Positions 1 through 10,336 of a DNA stretch of 64,000 nucleotides are shown here, piece by piece; position 1 is the first letter of the stretch; every line of letters begins with the position of its first letter. The DNA lies in contig JBAJFG010000240.1 of NCBI GenBank assembly GCA_037903475.1, positions 682,001-746,000 on the forward strand, written 5' to 3'. The stretch is from Ancylostoma caninum. Lineage: Eukaryota > Nematoda > Chromadorea > Rhabditida > Ancylostomatidae. The notes under the pieces were generated by a model that saw nothing but the letters and a program-made list of their open reading frames with translations, did not search any database and was not told where the DNA came from. Made by a program: the position numbers and the translations under genes.

Positions 1-76
1 TGTCATGTACAGGGTAAATTCGAGCGTATTAGTACGTCCATCTTGGGTAATCTCGATGATGCATGCGATCCTTGGT
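1..76. repeat. Inverted-repeat element, family A, copy 1 (cut by window start)
   Basis: This is the right part of a short non-coding element whose terminal repeat reads TGGGTAATCTCGATGATGCA near position 45-66. The same end recurs at 17.4, 22.9 and 45.3 kb and, more diverged, at 2.6 kb. The left end lies outside the window. It has no coding capacity and is probably a MITE. Confidence 0.6.
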
Positions 77-652
77 CCGAAACGAACGGTTTTCTTTTCT
101 CAAAGCTGTCAGTCGATTAGAAATTTTAACTGCTTTGTTTCTTTTATTGGCTTTCTGAAATATAAATATCTCATGCTGTCAAATTCACCACCTTGTGCTT
201 AGTATTAGAGCTCCACCGACCCTCGTCCCAGCAATTTACGAGCTACGCCTCCTCTTGCGTGCGTTGCATTGCGTGCGTATCCTCGGGCGCTGTGGCGGCA
301 TTTTTTTGGTATTTAAGTTCTACTTCACCGTGTGACCCAGTTTTGTTGTCTGTCAACGAGAACTGGAAACTCAACTCTACTGATATCGATTGAGAGCCGA
401 AGTGGCTCGCAATTAACCCAGTCAATGCTCCGTCCTGCCTCTAGATTATGGGGAAATTCATTGGAAGTGCATGCGTCCGTCTGAAATCGTACAATCATTC
501 GTGGGAGACTATTCATGAGTAGCTCGACATATTGCTGGAGATACTACAAAAATAGAAACTCGTCATGACAAGGGGGTCGTCACGGCTCAAACGCCACAGT
601 CGCTTGCGTCTACGGTGCGTGCGTGCGTCCGTCTGGACTTATTCCTCAACAG

Positions 653-1463
653 GGCACTTCTCCCTTTTCCTGCACCACCTGGATGCATTTCCCAGCAATC
701 AAATTCAGTCACGACACTGCTACGAGCTATGACCGCCTGGTGCCGGCAACATCACTGTCGGGAACGCTCCCACAGCCAACCTCGGCGACTTTCAAGTGGT
801 CGCTTGGCGGGAGATTCGAATGCTTCCGACGCCGTGGCGGTCACATCAAAGGCGGCGTCGATTCACAGAACCGGCGCGACTGTCCTCGTTTCTTCTCGTC
901 GCTTTGATTGCTGGTTCTCTCTCTCCTTGATCTCTCTGATTGTCACCGCTCCCACATCCTCTAATTCTCAGCTTACCGTCAGCGTAGGTGTTAATCTGGC
1001 GTTGCTGAGAACTTCTACCCGCTCCTGATGGACCCTGGCGATTTTTCCATGGCAGATAGTGCCGTTATTTTCTTCAGAATTCGTTGCGTTCATCAATTCC
1101 GATGGCAGCTCACTGAATCATTCGACTTTTCCCAACAAAACACTTTTATGCACGTATCATGAAAGTTCCCGGGAAGATTCTAAGCTTCCAGCTCAGCCAT
1201 GGGGACGAGTTTATCCAGTAGAATATGTTACATCTCGCCATCTTTACCATGACCTTTCATTGCTGTCTGAGACGAGTTCCTTTTACAAAGTACACCCAAT
1301 TTATTTCGAAAAACTTCCACCACGCCTCAGAAGAGTGGGTAGGTCAAAACCGACCTTCCTGGAAACATTCATGAGTACGAGTACAGAAGCTGAATCCTGG
1401 TCGTTTAGTCAGTCTGGTTTGGCAGAATATGATCACAAAAACTGGTCTGAACTAACCACATAA
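653..1463 (+). CDS. 3' end of an unrecognised gene (two exons)
   Basis: Two exons join in one frame: 653-983 and 1056-1463, with a 72-nt intron (donor GTAGGT, acceptor CCATGGCAG) in phase 0. The first exon follows an acceptor-like CTCAACAG and enters in phase 2, so at least one upstream exon is missing or lies before the window. The last exon ends in TAA, and a polyadenylation signal AATAAA follows at 1554-1559, about 90 nt later, which supports this as the real 3' end. The product is rich in Ser and Ala in the first exon and in Tyr, Phe and charged residues in the second. I do not recognise the family. A plus-strand exon set at 3.1-4.9 kb could belong to the same locus through alternative splicing. 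Confidence 0.45.
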
Positions 1464-1483
1464 CTGAATTTGAAAAAAAAGCT

Positions 1484-2452
1484 CTCATAATTTGTTTATA
1501 CCTGTATGAATTTTAATAGCTAGGGATGACTTTTGCACGAGATCTCGCAGTAAAATAAATCCCGAATCTGGCTCTGATGGACAAACCAAAATTCAGCCTC
1601 CGCTCCTACGCGTTTACCTCCCTCATGTTCTTCTTTTTACTTCCAGTTGAACTGTTGTAGTAAGTTTGATATAAAGTTGTGACGGAACGAAAAGGGCGAA
1701 TGGGCAACATTTCTTTGCAAATTCTTTTCCTGTCTTTTCAATAGAAAATCTTCTCATAACATTAATAATTCATTAGTGTGGAAGCGTTTCCAGTGGACGA
1801 CCATAGGGATTTTTCGTTAGGAAATTAGAAAACGTTCCAAACTGAACCTTTCCGAACGCAATAATCACATTTGCTCTCAGAGACCACGTTTATCTTTAGC
1901 ACTAATGCTGAGTGTTTTCTTTCTGATACAGCATGACTAATCCTCTTTACTTGATTTACGCTCTGTTGCGTTGTGATAAGAGAGCGATGCTTTGTTCGTT
2001 CAATGCGGCTGATCAATTCTATCGCGGAACTGACCGCTATTTATTCTCTTGTTTTAAGTTTTTTTTTACTGGATGGAATCCGAAAGGTTACAACAACTAA
2101 TTGCAAGTAAATTAAGAAGTATGAAATCAGCACGGGCGCCTATTTATATGAATTATGCCTCTTCTGACCTTTTTTTGCATTATTCTACTGTGGGATTACT
2201 CGCACTTTCATAGTCTCTTCCGCTGGAGAAGATAGTCGGTAAGACATCAGAGAGGAAAACAACGCAAGAAAGTGCGCAGCAACTGGAGAGGGTGACGAGA
2301 AAAGCAGGCATTTTGTACAAATACCCAACTATCGGCGCGTTTAAAACAGAGTATACCAAGCAGGGTAACTGGTACCCGCCCTGCCAAGTGCCTCTAGTAT
2401 TCTAAGAAATGGTTCTCTTAGTTCTGATTTCCTGAAGTATGTTCTGAACCCA
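1484..2452. other. Spacer with polyadenylation signal, no gene seen
   Basis: It holds the AATAAA at 1554-1559 of the upstream gene. No exon with matching spl splice sites was found. A 2235-2345 stretch is loosely repeated at 3820-3930 (both contain GACAT(C/T)AGAGA and a later ACAAATAC-CAGCTA-like part), probably old repeat copies. Confidence 0.4.
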
Positions 2453-2610
2453 GATGCATCACTGAAAGGACGGGTAATTTCACCCCCATAGGTAGTCATG
2501 TCAGCTAGGTCTAGACAATGTTGCTTATGGGTGAATTGAAGGGCGGTAGGTAAACGGTACGTTTGGGTAAGTTAACACATTTACCATGCGTAATCTCAAT
2601 GGTGCATCCG
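2453..2610. repeat. Inverted-repeat element, family A, copy 2
   Basis: It starts GATGCATCACTGA and ends with GCGTAATCTCAATGGTGCATC, the inverted complement of the family A terminus with several substitutions. The interior is diverged. This is an old copy with no ORF. Confidence 0.55.
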
Positions 2611-3134
2611 GTCCCTGTAGACATCAGTGAAATTTAAAATGTGATTTGAGTTGGGCATACTTCTTGGGCGAAGCTCAAGAGCATCTGGATAAATAAATAA
2701 TAATAAGCAATAATAAACAAATATTACATTATAATAAATAATAATAAACAGACTTATATGTGTTCTTAGCGCACGTTTTAGTGCGGAAAAAATATGAATC
2801 CAAGAAACTAGTAGCATGGTTCCTTTTCAATAGGAAAAACCTTGCAGTGTTATCCTTTGGGATTTGTTCATCATACCAAGAACTGAAGTAGGGGAGAAAT
2901 TAGAGAAGCAGAGTACACTGAAAAGCACGCGCTACTCGGCGAGGCAGCGGGGCAGGATCTTGCTGCTTGCAGTTTAGTGTGTGAATTGCAAACTTGTGCA
3001 CAGATACTCTGCTGTCGTTGTTTTTGATGCAAGCAGACCAGCTCAGCGTGCACCATTGCGCCATTCTAAATTCCTAAGAGTCCTACCAGTATATACTGCT
3101 GTCGTTGGCGTGGCCTAACCGTTTTTGTTCGCAG

Positions 3135-4853
3135 CTAATTCCACCTGAGTGGATAGCCCCACGCAGGCGGCATCTCTTTGAAGCGGTGACCCTCCCGCCG
3201 TTCTCCGGGTACTCCCTTTCCTATTCAAATACTCGATCGATTGTGTCGCTCGTCGAGCGTCGCCCTGATCGGAATGACGTTTGCCTTTCTGATGATGGAG
3301 ACATAGACGTATCAGACGCAATTCTCGATCACCTTTTTGTTTCTCTCGAGACCTTCTAGCCCTTTTCGCCACAATTCAGCAATTTCTCAGCAATCTTCCT
3401 CGTTCCAGTGTCCTTAAATGTTTCCAACTAACTAATATACTCTTCCATATTTCAGAGTTGTTATGTTGTTAACATGACTTGATCACGTGCAGACTGAACA
3501 TTTCCTTATAAGCCTATATGAATTCTTTTCATTTTACTAGGTTTTTGATGCATCGCATGAGACCCACGTGCATGGTCACTCTCGATCGATATCGATGTTC
3601 TTTACCGTGACGTACATAGCTCAGTTTGGGAAATGGACGGGTTAAATGGACAGTTCTCAAAAAAAGAAAAAAAAAAAGAACTAACAATAAGTAGCCACTA
3701 GAGACATCGAAATGTATTGTTCCCCTTCAGAATCATGCTTCTCTACAGTTATTTGCCTTTCGTGACATCCGGGTAAAAGCGTAACCACTTTCCTATGGTG
3801 TGTTTCACCACGGAAAGCAATTGTGAAGACATTAGAGAAAGAGGGAACGCGAGAAATAGTGCCATATTCGCAGAGCGGGTGAGAAATGCAGATCGTAGGC
3901 ACAAATACTCAGCTAACGGCCTTTTTTAAACAGGCTATGGAAATGGATTGCGACAAAATTCAAATACGTCCACGGATGCGTTCTGTGTAAGGTAAAGGGT
4001 TTACTTTCACGGCTATGATCAAATATAGTTTATTGGGACGTATACTCTTATTAGAGGCTCTGCATTTTCTAACAGAAGCGGGATATCCTCGGGGCACTGC
4101 CGAGGAATGGTGAGGGTAAGTTGTCAACAAGCTGGTAAGCCTCTCTCTCCCCTTAATCCTCGTTTATTCACCTGTTTTATTCTTGTTCCACTCTTCTCTG
4201 TAATCATGAGCTATCTGGATATTAGCTTCTTTGCACATATTCACAGATACGTTGCTACGTACCCAGGCAAACTTTCCGAAGGACCGCAGCAGCTTTTCGG
4301 AACAAGCGTAAGTCCCCTGTCGGTTCTTACAGTTTCTGCTGCGGTCCCTCCGAAAATTTATCCTTGATCACATGATCGAATAGAACAGCAAATCAGTAGT
4401 CACACTTGTCGATATCTTATTTTGAGCTGCAGATTTCGAGATATTTTGGCCACTGATGTCCGATTACATAGAGACCAGCGCCCAAAGCAGATAGCAGTGA
4501 TCGACACCCGTTCGCACGCGATACACCATACCACTTCCTTTCATCTATGTAAAGTTCTCACCTCACAAACCTACCACTTCAAGTTCAAACTCGTCGAATT
4601 TAACCGTCTTCGGTCTTACTCCTTCTCCAGGAATATTTTTCTTCCACTTGCTATGAGAAAGGTTACGATTATTTTGGTTGGTTGCGGTTATTTTTATTCA
4701 GCTAGCTATGGTTCTTTCGCTGAAACTGTTTCGCAGACTTGGAACAGCACTGCTGCTAGGCGACTTTATCAGGGTGATGTGTTGTTTTCACATTATCTCA
4801 CCCTCACCAGTGAGTCCAAGCTGATCAGTACTTTACCGGAATGGATTTGTTAG
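3135..4853 (+). CDS. Unrecognised gene, 3' part (five exons)
   Basis: Five exons join with consistent phase: 3135-3338, 4076-4115, 4247-4307, 4433-4548 and 4702-4853, with stop TAG at 4851-4853. Acceptors are TTCGCAG, TAACAG, TTCACAG, GCTGCAG and TTATTCAG. Donors are GTTTCT (weak), GTAAGT, GTAAGT and GTAAAG. The product in the window is about 191 aa. It starts with a Pro/Arg-rich part, then an acidic DDGDIDVSD stretch, and has no obvious membrane segment or known motif. There is no in-frame ATG early in the first exon, so an upstream exon is needed. The weak first donor is the least certain junction; without it exon 3135 would end at its own stop at 3357-3359. The family is unknown to me. Confidence 0.45.
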
Positions 4854-5988
4854 AGCCGGCCAGATGTGTGTCAGGAAGCGTCAGAACTGGATGATTAGTG
4901 TAGCGCGATGGTGGTGCGCTGCGGTTGCGGGGCGGTACCACCAAGAAAACATTTTGATCGCTTGAGCTGTCAGGGATACAGAAGAATTGTAGAAAGTCAG
5001 CACTTAGATTGCATAGTGTGGCTAGCCCACCTTTTCTCCCTTTTTTTCAATGAGCAATTGTTTTATCGGTGTGGACGCAAAATTCACAAGTGAATCGCCA
5101 CGTTCTTTCGATTAGATCTTGGTTACGCCAATTATCTTGCCAGTAGCACGCACCGCACCAGTTTCTGCGCACTCCCTAATCCGCGTGCTATTTCAAAACC
5201 AACACCGCACCAGGCGGAATTCGGTAACTACAAAGATCAGCATCGTGAGAGGGCTATCATGTTTGTGTTTAGTGGGGGATTACGGGGACAGACTCAAGTA
5301 GATGCAGGCGGCCACTGATGCCGACATTTATGAGTATTTACAAAAGCACCTGCAGTATTTATAAAAATGTAGAGTGTAATGTGGGTGCAAGGGTCACGTA
5401 CCCAGAAGCAGGAGCAGGATGCTTCTGTTTTGGAATTGGGGGGCGATGCATAGGAAAGGCTCCCAACGTATGCCTACTCTCGAAAAGCCGCACTTCTTTC
5501 TTTAGAAAGCCAGCTATTGAGGTGACATTAGCCACCTTGGCGAATATTTGCACTGCAGGTCCCAGAATCGATTAGTTATCAATATAGATTTCGCTGACGA
5601 CAGCGGCATCGACGGTTATACTCCGCGAGGAGGTGTGTATATAGCAGCCCCGAGATCGTGCAATGGGACCAACTTTTTCCTCACTTCCCTCATTTGCACC
5701 CACCAATATTTTCATATCTGTACAATTGTAGCGGATTTTGACAGATCATTCTGTACTGTACTTTCTCTTGGTATAGAATCTGTCTCACACACGACGATAT
5801 TTGTGTACTCATGCATTGTCTGTGTTTTTCTCCACTCTGTACGATTCCTACGCACTTTCTCATGCTCTTCTTCCCCTTGGCGTCTATCCAACTGTTTTCC
5901 CCAGTGCAACAGACTATCCGATAGTTTTGTCCTGATCTTCGTTACTGCGTTTGATGCTCATAGATTTTCAATTATGAGGGTGTTTTCA
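4854..5988. other. Spacer, probable promoter region of the next gene
   Basis: No supported exon was found. A 252-codon ORF runs through 5548-6306, but only its last part overlaps real coding sequence. The spacer ends in a strong acceptor GTGTTTTCAG at about 5980-5989, nine bases before the next start codon, which is likely the trans-splice acceptor of the 6.0-kb gene. Confidence 0.4.
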
Positions 5989-5997
5989 GATTATAGA

Positions 5998-8900
5998 ATG
6001 TCATTATTTAATCGGTTGTTTCGTGGGAAGAAATCGTCAAATAAGGAAAATGAGCAGCCCACTGAACTGGTAGGTTTCAAGCCTAGTATTACACGCCTCT
6101 GCTTTTCGAATGTAGTTGATTTGAGAACCTTTATACAGGACCGGGAGTTGGCTTACCGTCGGTCACTACGCACGTCTTCATCCAGAAATGGAGGCTTCAA
6201 AGGAGATCGAGCTCGATTTCACGAAGACATCCCGGCAACCGCTCCTTATCACACTGTAACTGCTCCACGTCTTCACAAAGGACCAATGAGCTGCCCAGGA
6301 GGGTAAGCGGTCAATCGTGAAACTTTTCTCATTGTCATGAAGTGGTTTACCTTCAATTTTTTTCATCTACGATTAGGAAGTAAGCTTGTTCTGGTGGAAG
6401 CGGCTTGAATTTTAGGAGCTACCCCAGAAAGAGAATAAAAAAATTTCATTAGCTCATTAGTTCTATGCTTTTATTACTTCTCTAAAAAAAATTATTCATC
6501 TTTAGGGACCCGTTCCTTCCCCCTCCCACGTGAATAATGCGTATCGAATTCAATCGACAGTTCTAGGTACAAGGAAAGCTACCGCAACGATGCCATGGAA
6601 CGATCGTTCGAGACAGAAATCCGATCGTCTCGAGATCGACGGGACCGTGAAAGGCTTGAATGTCCTGATAGAAAATACAGAAACAAGAGGTAATTTTTAC
6701 TGATCAAGTAGGTGTTTTGGCTGTTATGGAGATAGAACGTAGTGTCTACACCAGCTTGAGTTGTCTTTGGAAATCGGTATCTGAGAGCTGCGAAGGGACA
6801 TTTATGGTAGCTGATAGGGTCCTTTCCGTTCTCGAAATTTTCACCAGTCCTGTAACTCTTCATCGGTAGTACTCTTTGATTTGATTTATAAGCAACACGA
6901 GCTCCTTTAGGACAACATGGGACACATCCGAGTATGGAAGTGGCGATCCGTCTCCTCTTGGAAATTATCCTAGGAATTCGCATTTTAATGAAGATCTGGA
7001 GGAGTCCGACGACCAAGAGTGGAATATGCATGATAAGCTAATGGTACGCTTTTGAAGTTAATGCGATACCCTCGTACATGAAAATCAGGGGTATTTGTAT
7101 CTGATATATTTCACCATGTTCGTTTTTTTTTAAATTGAACTGTCGTACCTATGCAATCATTCTATGACGAGTGTGTAAATCTAGCCTTTGAAATCACTTG
7201 TTGGGTAGATCTAGCCTTTGAAATCACTTGTTGGGTAGATCTAGCCTTTGAAATCACTTGTTGGGTAGATCTAGCCTTTGAAATCAATTGTTCTGGCATT
7301 GTTTATTCTACTGGAGGCAAAAATCATATGATCTTAATCAAATTTAAGCAGTCATGCCCATGTTTTCTGGAACTTATTCTTGGTATTGTAGCAACTGGAC
7401 AACAACTGCCGAAGGTTCATGCGAAAGTATAAGCATGCAGAGGAGCGGCATATGTATTACAAAGCAGAATGGAAAAAGATTTACAAAGCTAAGGAGGAAT
7501 CAGAGAATGTACGTCTTCGAGTTAGTTCATCTTTGTGCATTATGAAGTTCTATTCACGTTCAGGTATTCCTTCGTCAAATAGAGCAACTTACCAAGCAAC
7601 ACGATAAAGATGTAGAAAAGATTCGCAAGCTAGAAGCGGTAAGTGTATTTTGTGGCAGTTCATATTTGTTCTGATTTATGTATGTACTTTTTTGCAACAT
7701 TAAACACTATGTGTACACACTGAAGTGCAGACTGGGTGCTAGGTAGCAGCTTGAGTTATTCTTAGATTTCCGGGAGCCTCTTATAGGAGATTCTAATCAG
7801 TTGAGAATCAACACCAATTTCTAGTTGAATTACAATATTCGTTTTTTCACAATATTCACAACATTCATTTTCCCTATTCACCCACATCTTTGCGCCACTG
7901 TTTTCTGAGCTACTATGCACTTAGTCTTTCGTGTTCTATAAGTTTTATGTTCCTTACGATGCAAATGTAGTCCACACTGAGTATAGCCGTTAGCTATGCT
8001 CTGGTTCCTGCAATCAACACGTGTCAAAATTGGTCTCCAGGCCACCGCATAGCGGGATACTGTAATCCATATGCGGTATATCGGGCGATTCATGACTATC
8101 CTTTCTATCATTGCACCTAACTGATTTTTTTATACTTTTTGGAAGTAAATCACGCCCTGCGAAACCGTTAACACAAAAAAAAATCACATGTTCTGATTGT
8201 AGTAATTGAATGTGTATCCATTCCTGATAGTGTAGATGATGTGTAGCTCACAGTATTGAGATTTTTTCACTGTTTCAGGAACTGGCTCATTATCGGTTTG
8301 CACATTTGTCGGGAACGAATGCGTACCATTTTGCCATGCCTTTATCTACTCATGCTCAGAACAGGAGTTCGTTGATGCCAACACTTCCACCTCTTCCAAG
8401 CAGCACAGCCACACCATCTACCAGTGCTGTAGAATCCATAACTGGAGCTGGTATGTTTATCTTTCATGTATACATGTCTCTTCTCTATGTTTGCGACTAG
8501 CCATGCTCAACCAAGTGAATCTCATTTGTTATTGTTGCAGGTGAGGCTTTGACAGAACAATGTGATCTCTCTATGCTACGACCGCTGCACTTTAATTCCT
8601 CATTCACCGCTCGTCCTATTGCCGACGACATAGATGAAACTAAGAACTTCCGTGCACTCGCTGTCGATGATAATGAAAGTTTTCTATCAGGAGTTGAGGC
8701 TCCTAGGGATGCCCAGGTCGAGAAAGGTGCTAACCAATCAGCTCAAGAGGTCTGTCATTTCGATACGTTTCCAAATTGTTCCTCTTTTCACTTTTTTTCA
8801 TCCAATTCGCCACTTGAATTGTTTTTTCTTCAAAAGAAAAAACAACCATGTTGTAGTGCAGTATAGGCTCGCATATCTGAAATTCTGTTTCAGGATGTGA

Positions 8901-9022
8901 AGTTAGAAGATGGCTACGTCACCACAGCTGATAAAATTGTAGTTAAGATGGTTGATAGTGGTGATTCTAAGAAATCTAACCGTGATGGCGATTCTCGGGA
9001 TAATTCATCTCAACAAAGTTGA
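5998..9022 (+). CDS. Coiled-coil protein of unknown family, about 397 aa
   Basis: Nine exons: 5998-6069, 6139-6302, 6567-6689, 6911-7043, 7392-7508, 7564-7638, 8279-8450, 8541-8749 and 8894-9022. All junctions are GT-AG and all phases match. The start follows a TTTTCAG acceptor by eight bases, as in spliced-leader transcripts. The N-terminus is short and basic (MSLFNRLFRGKK). An Arg/Glu-rich part and an acidic patch (EDLEESDD) follow. Residues about 165-235 are strongly charged and heptad-like (YKAEWKKIYKAKEESEN) and should form a coiled coil. A Ser/Thr/Pro-rich linker and a polar tail complete it. AATAAA lies at 9265-9270, 243 nt past the stop. It may be a cytoskeletal or scaffold protein, but I cannot name a family. 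The 6070-6138 segment is in frame and could be retained. Confidence 0.75.
7177..7290. repeat. 30-bp tandem repeat, four copies
   Basis: The unit begins CTAGCCTTTGAAATCACTTG and starts at 7181, 7211, 7241 and 7271, with an exact 30-bp period and only the last copy varied. It lies in the intron between exons 4 and 5 of the coiled-coil gene. It reads through in one frame but is not flanked by splice sites, so I treat it as an intronic minisatellite. Confidence 0.9.
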
Positions 9023-9592
9023 CGGGTTCCACCTGTTTAGGGGTTTTGATGCTGAGAACTACAAGTTCTTAGTTATATTGTAATTTTTCATAAAATATGA
9101 GATTTGATAACCAGTGAAGGTGTCTGCTGGTTTCGTTGTATGCGTTCCATGTCTTTTTTTATCACACACTTCTACGTATCAGATATTTGTCCACGTGCTA
9201 TGTATTTTACATTTTGTATCTATTGTTGTGATATGTGTTAAATAATGTCACTATTAATGTAGATAATAAATTGTGTCCGATGATCACAAAATTGTAGTCA
9301 ATCTTTATAATTCAAGCAATCGGTAAAAATGGAACGAATCATAACTTACCAGTAGGAACAATGGCAAATAATGAAAAATCTCAAAAAGAAAGTGATAAAC
9401 GTAGGAAATACTTATTGAGTTTTATCAACATTTTCAGGTTAGTGCAACATTTCAATGTTTCATGTACTCTCAGAAGAAAATTGTCAACTGCAGGTACTGA
9501 TCCGTTCTTAAAGAGCATTTTTTTTGTTATTCTCAACATCCCACGTATCAATACTCTGAGGAAAAGTACATGGAAACAAATACTGGTACAAT

Positions 9593-9993
9593 GAGCGACA
9601 AATTTGCGGACATGAGCGCTGGCAGCAGCGCATCTGCGCCACGCGCTGGTCCCATGATTTTACGCTGCCGCTATAGCTGGAAAGAAAGAAGAAGAAATAT
9701 CGCGCACAGCACGATTGTGCTGCTACGGCTCAAGTCCGCAAAGTCGTCAGTTTCATTGATCCTCACTGCATATCATATAAGCTTACAGGATCGGTAAACC
9801 TGATATGTAAAGAGATGAAGTTTGCCCCACATTCTAGTTTTTGGACTACACAAATAATGGAGAAAAACCTTTCTTGGCTTCATAATTACCATAGCGATTT
9901 GTCAGTTGCAGATAAAAAAAGACTTGAAACAATACCTGGTATAAGACTTACGCTAATGTTGTTGGTGTTGTAATTGCAAGCGGCCGTTTGAGA
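9593..9993 (+). pseudogene. Frameshifted small ORF of unknown family
   Basis: From ATG 9593 the frame reads coding-like sequence up to about 9690 (MSDKFADMSAGSSASAPRAG). After the AAAGAAAGAAGAAGAAA tract the coding-like frame is shifted by one and runs to about 9937 with residues such as VVSFIDPHCISYKLTG and SFWTTQIMEKN. A donor-like GTATAA at about 9939 and acceptor TTGCAAG at about 9980 would end it at a TGA. No intron fits the frame change, so it is either a decayed gene, a sequence error in the A/G tract, or a mis-modelled intron. An upstream ATG ORF at 9361 may be a first exon, but the phase does not fit. Confidence 0.3.
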
Positions 9994-10037
9994 AAAAATA
10001 GCACTACCGCTAAATCTACGGTCTATAATTGACACGC

Positions 10038-10043
10038 TTTTAT
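10038..10043 (-). terminator. Polyadenylation signal of the RRM gene
   Basis: TTTATT on the plus strand reads AATAAA on the minus strand, 294 nt beyond the stop codon at 10337-10339. Confidence 0.5.
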
Positions 10044-10336
10044 TGTAGCAAATCTATGTATTACAATGTGAGCAATTTACATGCAAAACTAACTCGGAAA
10101 CGAGGAGAAGGTTTGATGAAAAACCGAGGAATACCAAATCGCATGCAAAATAAGTTCAAGGTAGCAAATTAAAAACCATAGTGAAATTTTGCCTGTGATT
10201 AGCTCGGTTTTTTGTTATCAACGATACAATAACGAAAGTTATACGAACGAGAATCAAGCACATGCCAACAATAACAACCGAAGCTCGTGCATCAAAGCTC
10301 ATGGTAGCAAAGAAGAGCAATACAGGAAGAAATCGT

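Noticed and set aside
5548..6306. 252-codon plus ORF
   Set aside because: Only the part from 5998 is coding. Upstream it is cysteine- and phenylalanine-rich by chance and is separated by a strong splice acceptor.
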